A stretch of DNA of 11,727 nucleotides from UBA6770 sp965661115 (lineage in GTDB: Bacteria > Bacteroidota > Bacteroidia > Flavobacteriales_G > Salibacteraceae), in assembly GCA_965661115.1 (NCBI GenBank), contig CBFICO010000076.1, positions 1-11,727 on the forward strand, written 5' to 3'. Under the pieces are notes generated by a model. That model saw only the letters and a list, made by a program, of their open reading frames with translations, had not been told where the DNA came from and ran no database searches. A program made the position numbers and the translations under genes. Below are positions 6,956-11,727 of this stretch, in pieces (the stretch's first letter is position 1; each line of letters opens with the position of its first letter).

Positions 6956-7720
6956 ATGCAATTAATCAGGAAAGATGCTTTCGGAAAAATAGTGTTGGTC
7001 AAACGCTTCCTTATCGTTGTATTGGGGCTTGTTGGATACTATCGTTTAGTTATCAGAAACAAAACTCGAATTGAGGGAATGCATCATTTAAAAGGCCTAT
7101 CTAAACAAAATGTACTTTTTGTAAGTAATCATCAAACCTACTTTATGGATGTGGTATTAATGTACATGGCTTTTTGTGCATTTAAAAATGGCTTTTCCAA
7201 AACAGTAAAAAATCCACTCTACCTTTTTAATCCTCTAACTGCGTTTTATTACGTTGCTGCCAAAGAAACCATGGAAAGCAGTGTTTTATCTAAAGTTCTA
7301 GCCTACACGGGGGCTGTTACCATCAAAAGAACTTGGCGAGAAAAAGGTAAAGAGATTAACAGAACCGTTGATTTAAAAGACCTAAGCAATATTTTTAAAG
7401 CCTTAGATAATGGTTGGGTAGTTACTTTTCCGCAAGGCACCACAACTCCATACGCTGAAGGTAGAAAAGGTATCGGTCATATTATTCAACACAACAACCC
7501 TGTGGTTGTTCCTATACAAATTGACGGTTTTAGAAAGGCATTTAATAAAAGTGGAATTCTACTTAAAAAAAGAGGAACCAAAATCAAATTAGATTTTAAA
7601 GAACCTATTCACTTTAGCGAAAACGAAGAAGCTGAAGATATACTTAACACGATAATGAAAAATATCGGTCAAAGTGAGGCGGATATTCCTGAAGTATTTA
7701 AAGAAACGATAACAGTTTAG
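6956..7720 (+). CDS. PlsC-like 1-acyl-sn-glycerol-3-phosphate acyltransferase family protein
   Basis: A membrane-associated acyltransferase of the LPLAT/PlsC superfamily, likely transferring a fatty acyl chain to a glycerophospholipid precursor or other lipid acceptor. A hydrophobic segment at about 18-34 (FLIVVLGLVGYYRLVI) would anchor it at the inner face of the cytoplasmic membrane. Motif I is VSNHQTYFMD at 56-65: the catalytic His59 and Asp65 are separated by five residues rather than the usual four. Motif III is FPQGTTTPYAEGRKG at 158-172, with Gln and Thr replacing the usual Glu and Arg of FPEGTR. Motif IV is seen as VVVPIQIDGF (183-192). These departures suggest a distinct subfamily whose substrate may differ from lysophosphatidic acid. 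The length of 254 is normal. An in-frame stop at 6944-6946 supports the ATG at 6956. Confidence 0.87.
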   Translation: MQLIRKDAFGKIVLVKRFLIVVLGLVGYYRLVIRNKTRIEGMHHLKGLSKQNVLFVSNHQTYFMDVVLMYMAFCAFKNGFSKTVKNPLYLFNPLTAFYYVAAKETMESSVLSKVLAYTGAVTIKRTWREKGKEINRTVDLKDLSNIFKALDNGWVVTFPQGTTTPYAEGRKGIGHIIQHNNPVVVPIQIDGFRKAFNKSGILLKKRGTKIKLDFKEPIHFSENEEAEDILNTIMKNIGQSEADIPEVFKETITV

Positions 7721-7727
7721 AATCCCT

Positions 7728-7793
7728 CCAAACAAACCTAATTTACGCAGAATACGTATGTTTACTTATAGAATTTAGTCGACATTTGTTTGG
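7728..7793. repeat. Perfect 9-base inverted repeat spanning the gap before the 473-residue protein gene
   Basis: CCAAACAAA (7728-7736) is exactly complementary in reverse to TTTGTTTGG (7785-7793), 48 bases apart, with an 8-base palindrome ATACGTAT (7752-7759) between them. It starts just after the acyltransferase stop and ends 19 bases before the next ATG. The right arm overlaps GACATTTG (7781-7788), a one-mismatch -7-like sequence. It could be an RNA stem-loop, a paired operator, or chance in AT-rich DNA. Confidence 0.35.
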
Positions 7794-7812
7794 CTATTAA
7801 AACACATAATCA

Positions 7813-9234
7813 ATGTCTGAAGAAAGAGTAAAAAGTACTCGTGAAAAAGCTTTAAAAATTAACTTAGATCGCAATATCTATGGCTCATTTGGAGAAATAG
7901 GTGCGGGACAGGAAGTAGCAAACCATTTTTACCGAGCTGGTGGTGCTTCTGGAACAATTGCATTTTCACTTTCCGCTTACGATATGAAAATTAGTGATTT
8001 CATCTATGGCGAGTCGGACAGATATGTGAGTGAAGACAGGCTGAAACAAATGCTCAACTTTGAGTATAAACTGACCACTAAGAAACTCACAGCGCGCTCT
8101 AAGCACACTCGATTTTTTACTTTTTCTAATACCGTTGAAGTACTAAACTTCAGTAAAACCAATAAAGGTCACGGCTGGTTAGGTGTCCGCTTTCAGCTGA
8201 ATCCAATGGCGGAACCAAACGAGTGTATTGTTCATGTAAACATGCACGATAATGATCAGAAGCTGCAGCAAAACGCTTTAGGAATTTTAGGAGTAAATCT
8301 GCTTTACGCCTGCTACTTCTACAACCACGATCCTAAGCTGTTTCTTAAATCATTGTTAGACAATATAGATAGCAACAGACTAGAGGTTAATATGTTTAGT
8401 TTAAAAGGTCCTGATTTTAAGCATGTTGACAACCGATTAATGGCACTTCGATTAGTAAAATACGGAATGACAGAAGCCACGATTTTCGGGTCAAACGGAA
8501 ACTTACTTCAACCTGCAGAATACCTGTATAAAAAGAATGTACTTGTAATGCGTGGAAGGTTCAGACCAGTTACACATGTGAATATAGACATGCTTAATAC
8601 AGGAAAAGAAATCTTCCTAAATGAGAAGGATGTTGATCCAGACCGATCTAAAGTTGTGTTTGAACTTACCTTAAAAGACCTGAGTGCCGAAGGAGCTATA
8701 ATAGATAAAGACTTTTTGGATAGAGTAGATATTCTTTGTGCGTTGGGTCATACCGTTATGATTTCTAATTACGTTAAGTATTACAAGGTGGTAAACTACT
8801 TATCTCAAATTACTCGCAACCGGAAAATTGGAGTAATACTAGGGATTTCTAACCTGCAAACCATTTTTGAAGAAAAGTACTACGACAACCTTCAAGGTGG
8901 AATTTTAGAAGCTTTTGGTTTAGGGTTTGGCAATAATGTAAAGCTCTATGTGTACCCCGCTATTAATAAAGAAACGGGCAAGCTAGAAAGTACCAGTTCG
9001 TTGAAATTAGACGAACACTTACGAGGTTTAATGAACTACCTTAAATCTTGCAACAAAATTTGTGATATTGAAACTGCCGATAAGAGCATCATGAATATTT
9101 TTTCTGACGACGTGTTAAAAATGATTTATGAGCAAAAAGAAGGCTGGGAGAAAATGGTCCCTAAAGCTGTTGCAAAAAGAATTAAAGAAAAAGAGTTGTT
9201 TGAATACGAAGCTCCTGTAAAAGAACATTCTTAA
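7813..9234 (+). CDS. Conserved soluble protein of unknown function, 473 residues
   Basis: I recognise this as a large protein family that recurs in Bacteroidota, but no activity is known to me. My recollection is that members are sometimes labelled as TonB-dependent receptor or nicotinate-nucleotide adenylyltransferase; nothing in this sequence supports either label, since there is no signal peptide, plug, barrel or nucleotidyltransferase HxGH motif. The N-terminal region has a strongly conserved-looking stretch, NIYGSFGEIGAGQEVANHFY (21-40), then GGASGTIAFSLSAYDM (43-58). Other notable parts are GWLGVRFQLNP (121-131), HVNMHDND (141-148), ALGILGVNLLYACYFY (155-170) and the C-terminal alpha/beta segments GHTVMISNYVKYYKVVNYL and GVILGISNL. 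It is probably cytosolic. The start is fixed by an in-frame stop at 7807-7809. The T9SS cargo gene begins three bases after the stop, implying co-transcription. Confidence 0.9.
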   Translation: MSEERVKSTREKALKINLDRNIYGSFGEIGAGQEVANHFYRAGGASGTIAFSLSAYDMKISDFIYGESDRYVSEDRLKQMLNFEYKLTTKKLTARSKHTRFFTFSNTVEVLNFSKTNKGHGWLGVRFQLNPMAEPNECIVHVNMHDNDQKLQQNALGILGVNLLYACYFYNHDPKLFLKSLLDNIDSNRLEVNMFSLKGPDFKHVDNRLMALRLVKYGMTEATIFGSNGNLLQPAEYLYKKNVLVMRGRFRPVTHVNIDMLNTGKEIFLNEKDVDPDRSKVVFELTLKDLSAEGAIIDKDFLDRVDILCALGHTVMISNYVKYYKVVNYLSQITRNRKIGVILGISNLQTIFEEKYYDNLQGGILEAFGLGFGNNVKLYVYPAINKETGKLESTSSLKLDEHLRGLMNYLKSCNKICDIETADKSIMNIFSDDVLKMIYEQKEGWEKMVPKAVAKRIKEKELFEYEAPVKEHS

Positions 9235-9237
9235 ATC

Positions 9238-11610
9238 ATGTTTGCCAAATCAAATATTGGCATTTGGGCAGCTATTTGTTTCCTTCTGTTTACTTCATTG
9301 TTTAATGCAAATGGACAAGCTTATCAAGTAATTGGAGATAGCATTTACGAAGGAGCTTGGAAGTTTAAAGGGCCAAATAATCAAACAGGCGCAATAATTT
9401 CGGCACAGTATGATAGGCAAGACAGCAGCTACACTCTGCTATCGGAAAGTGGATATATGTTCTACCGAAAAGAATCGGGAGTTGAATGGAAAAGTGTAAA
9501 CGACCAGCAAAAATTTGACAACCCAGTTGGTTTTTGCAAATTTACCAATCAAGGAAAATCACATTTAATTGTCGCCCAAGAAAACGGTTATGTGTACCAA
9601 TCCTCTGATATGGGCAAAAGCTGGACAAAATCTACTGGATTAGAACGTATTGAGGAGTTTTGCTTCGTTCAAAAAATTATTCAAGGACCAAATGGCGATG
9701 TTTATCTCTTAGCGGAAGAACGACTTGGTCAAACCGAACTATCCTTGTATGAGTCCAACGATATTGGAATTTCATTCTCTAAAATAAAAACCTTTACATC
9801 GCCAATTGCGCTCACTATTAATAACTACGATATTGCTCCGCTAAAAAATTCCGACAGTAGCATTCTTGTTGCCTACGTGGATACTTTAGGACTTTATAAT
9901 TGCTTCACGGACTCAATGACTTATCACTCAAGAATTCCAGCTTTTGGTTTTGGTGAATGTAGGGTTACTGGAACTGAAATAAATGATACTGAACATCTTT
10001 ACTTAATCCGAGGCACAAGTATTTACGAGTATCAGAACAGTCAAAACTTTTGGCTTCAGAGAGCACAATTACCCACAGCCACAAACTCGCCTTACTGTTT
10101 TTCTGTATCGTCTCAAAAATTTGAGCATGTTGCAATTGGGGGAGAATTGTTGTACAAATCTTCTGACACGGGAAAAACATGGAGCGCACAAAACTCTCAT
10201 GCAGACTTTTTGAATAACAAATTAAGGAACCTTCACAAAGGCAGCAATTATATAAGTTCGGCAATTAACATCAATAATCAAGAATTTCAGTTTGTAGCTA
10301 CCAACGGCGGATTCTACATTAGTCAAGATAGATATTCTAGTGTTATAAACTTAAGCACACAAGCCTTGCACAACTTCGATTTATACGATTTGGCTGTACT
10401 GAAAGGAGATATTTCAAAATCATTTTTTGGCGCGAAACATCAAGGATTACACAAATATTCAAATGAAACGACTGATTCTTTATTCGAAATTAATCCCGTT
10501 TATTGGTCCACAACATTCAGTATTTCATCTTCCAATTCAGCCAATTCTCTATGGGCGATAACTGACAAATTAGTTGGTTTAATGCAGAATTTAAACAATA
10601 CAGCCTTTGATGCAACTTGGCGATATACGGATAGTTTAATTATTGGAGCAGCTAAACCTACCATAACTGTTGACCCTGGCAACCCATTTAAGGCCGTTGC
10701 TACGGGTTTATATCTTAAAAACGACCCTAACAAGGCTAGCCACATTTATGAGCTAATGCTGAACAGTAACGACATTATTGTTACTAGAAATCAAAAAAAC
10801 TTTAACCTGAGTTTTTCTAAATCTGAATTTGTGGAAGCATTTGATTATGATAAAATCAATACTTCTAATTGGTACTTGATTACCAACGTCGGCAACTTTT
10901 ATTACAGTACCGATGCAGGGTCAAATTGGAAAAGAAGTGCATTTTTCAGTGGTTTATTAGCCGATAAAAACTTCGGAACAGTTATTAAATCATCACCAAC
11001 AACAGTAGGTACTATTTACGTTGGCGGGAATGGTAATGGAAAAGGTAGCCTGTTTGTATCAAAAAACTTTGGAAAAGACTTTAGCCTAGTTGGTGAAGGA
11101 CTGAAAAACGCTATTGTTCATGATATTGCATTGAGTACCAACGACAGCTTAATTTACGCCGCAACATCCTCTGGTCCATTTCTTTACGAACTACAAAGCA
11201 ATACATGGAACAGCTTTTCTACTATTGATTTACCACTAGCGAATTGGACTTGCGTAGAAGTTGAAGAACAAGATAGCACAGTTTATTTTGGAACATTTGG
11301 TAAAGGCATATTTCAGTTTGATTATCAGTATTTTAAAGACTCTATTGTTGGTTTATCTGAGCACTTTTCAGCAAATAATGCTGTAAACGTTTTTCCAAAT
11401 CCAACCAAACACTCAGTGAGCATTTCTAGCAACTATCCAATTGTAAGTATCAAGCTTTATAACTTGGAAGGACAGCAACTCAGATACCATAATCCTAGCA
11501 GCACAAATGAAACTAAGGTGGACATATCAGATTTACCAGAGGGCGTATATACCGTATGCGTAGAACACGAAAAAGGAACAACGGTAAAAAAGGTGCTACG
11601 CGTTAATTAG
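9238..11610 (+). CDS. Exported Asp-box/sialidase-like propeller protein with T9SS type A sorting domain
   Basis: A secreted or surface-attached protein of unknown ligand. Residues 1-26 are a signal peptide (NIGIWAAICFLLFTSLFNANG). The body resembles beta-propeller proteins carrying Asp-boxes (SxDxGxxW): SSDMGKSW 122-129, SNDIGISF 173-180, SSDTGKTW 308-315, STDAGSNW 557-564 and SKNFGKDF 608-615, the second and fifth being degraded. These are also found in VPS10-like and photosynthesis-factor propellers and do not by themselves show sialidase activity; I see no convincing sialidase catalytic set. The C-terminal domain at about 715-790 (VNVFPNPTKHSVSI, IKLYNLEGQQL, VDISDLPEGVYTV, KKVLRVN) is the type A sorting signal read by the type IX secretion system and removed on export. 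It starts three bases after the preceding gene, and its stop overlaps the convergent aminotransferase stop. Confidence 0.9.
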   Translation: MFAKSNIGIWAAICFLLFTSLFNANGQAYQVIGDSIYEGAWKFKGPNNQTGAIISAQYDRQDSSYTLLSESGYMFYRKESGVEWKSVNDQQKFDNPVGFCKFTNQGKSHLIVAQENGYVYQSSDMGKSWTKSTGLERIEEFCFVQKIIQGPNGDVYLLAEERLGQTELSLYESNDIGISFSKIKTFTSPIALTINNYDIAPLKNSDSSILVAYVDTLGLYNCFTDSMTYHSRIPAFGFGECRVTGTEINDTEHLYLIRGTSIYEYQNSQNFWLQRAQLPTATNSPYCFSVSSQKFEHVAIGGELLYKSSDTGKTWSAQNSHADFLNNKLRNLHKGSNYISSAININNQEFQFVATNGGFYISQDRYSSVINLSTQALHNFDLYDLAVLKGDISKSFFGAKHQGLHKYSNETTDSLFEINPVYWSTTFSISSSNSANSLWAITDKLVGLMQNLNNTAFDATWRYTDSLIIGAAKPTITVDPGNPFKAVATGLYLKNDPNKASHIYELMLNSNDIIVTRNQKNFNLSFSKSEFVEAFDYDKINTSNWYLITNVGNFYYSTDAGSNWKRSAFFSGLLADKNFGTVIKSSPTTVGTIYVGGNGNGKGSLFVSKNFGKDFSLVGEGLKNAIVHDIALSTNDSLIYAATSSGPFLYELQSNTWNSFSTIDLPLANWTCVEVEEQDSTVYFGTFGKGIFQFDYQYFKDSIVGLSEHFSANNAVNVFPNPTKHSVSISSNYPIVSIKLYNLEGQQLRYHNPSSTNETKVDISDLPEGVYTVCVEHEKGTTVKKVLRVN

Positions 11611-11727
11611 CCATTTACAACTTTCTGAAGTGCATCACAGCACAACTTATTTTCTTTAGGTAGTCCAATGGTAATTCTAAGACAATGTGGCAAACCAAAT
11701 GCTTTTAATGGTCGCACGAAAACCCCT
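11607..11727 (-). CDS. PLP-dependent class I/II aminotransferase, HisC-like, C-terminal fragment
   Basis: Only the last 39 residues are inside the window; the rest lies beyond the right edge. They read GVFVRPLKAFGLPHCLRITI followed by GLPKENKLCCDALQKVVNG. The pattern of GV-VRP, FGLP, R-I-T-I-G and EN matches the C-terminus of histidinol-phosphate aminotransferase and its close relatives; the Arg in LRITIG corresponds to the residue that binds the substrate carboxylate or phosphate in fold-type I aminotransferases. It could instead be an aromatic or other HisC-like aminotransferase, which cannot be settled from this fragment. Its TAA stop (11609-11607) overlaps the TAG stop of the convergent T9SS cargo gene. 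Confidence 0.8.
   Translation of the reverse strand, partial: GVFVRPLKAFGLPHCLRITIGLPKENKLCCDALQKVVNG

Noticed and set aside
7813..9234. Labelling the 473-residue protein as a TonB-dependent receptor or nucleotide adenylyltransferase
   Set aside because: There is no signal peptide, plug domain, beta-barrel pattern or HxGH nucleotidyltransferase motif.
9965..10745. Minus-strand open frames 9965-10264 and 10500-10745
   Set aside because: They lie antisense within the T9SS cargo gene, which has a continuous frame with repeats at both ends; no promoter element or family likeness is seen.

Overview
The window looks like a chromosomal segment from a marine-type Bacteroidota, probably Flavobacteriia or a close relative. 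Four observations support this. The DNA is AT-rich. Four starts are preceded by exact matches to the Bacteroidota -7 promoter element TAnnTTTG, with no clear Shine-Dalgarno sequences. There is a TonB-dependent receptor with an N-terminal carboxypeptidase-regulatory-like domain. A secreted protein ends in a type A sorting domain of the type IX secretion system (T9SS). The taxon is inferred from these traits, not from a database match.

Left part (1-4612). A truncated TonB-dependent outer-membrane receptor runs leftward off the window from a GTG start at 2144. A 229-base intergenic region carries back-to-back promoters. Rightward from it is a two-gene unit: a periplasmic S41/C-terminal processing protease with PDZ domain, then, one base after its stop, a membrane-anchored DUF1573 protein. 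A terminator hairpin at 4578-4609 closes this unit and probably also serves the convergent gene beyond it.

Middle (4613-6836). Two regulators are divergently transcribed from a 77-122 base region: a LuxR/NarL-type response regulator with a degraded acidic pocket (leftward) and a WYL-domain transcription factor (rightward). The region holds an exact -7 element and an inverted repeat next to the response regulator start. The WYL gene converges on a 154-codon gene of unknown function, and the two stop codons overlap in the tetranucleotide CTAG.

Right part (6956-11727). Three rightward genes follow: a PlsC-like acyltransferase with unusual motif spacing (H-x5-D), a 473-residue soluble protein of unknown function from a family I associate with Bacteroidota, and, three bases later, a 790-residue exported protein with Asp-box repeats and a T9SS sorting domain. 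The last of these overlaps the stop codon of a leftward aminotransferase gene (HisC-like), of which only the C-terminal 39 residues are inside the window.

I see no RNA genes, insertion sequences, CRISPR arrays, prophage or defence genes. No intergenic stretch exceeds 300 bases. The most interesting points are the tight coupling of the unknown 473-residue protein with a T9SS cargo, the degenerate receiver domain beside a WYL regulator, and the protease/DUF1573 pair. None amounts to proof of a new system.
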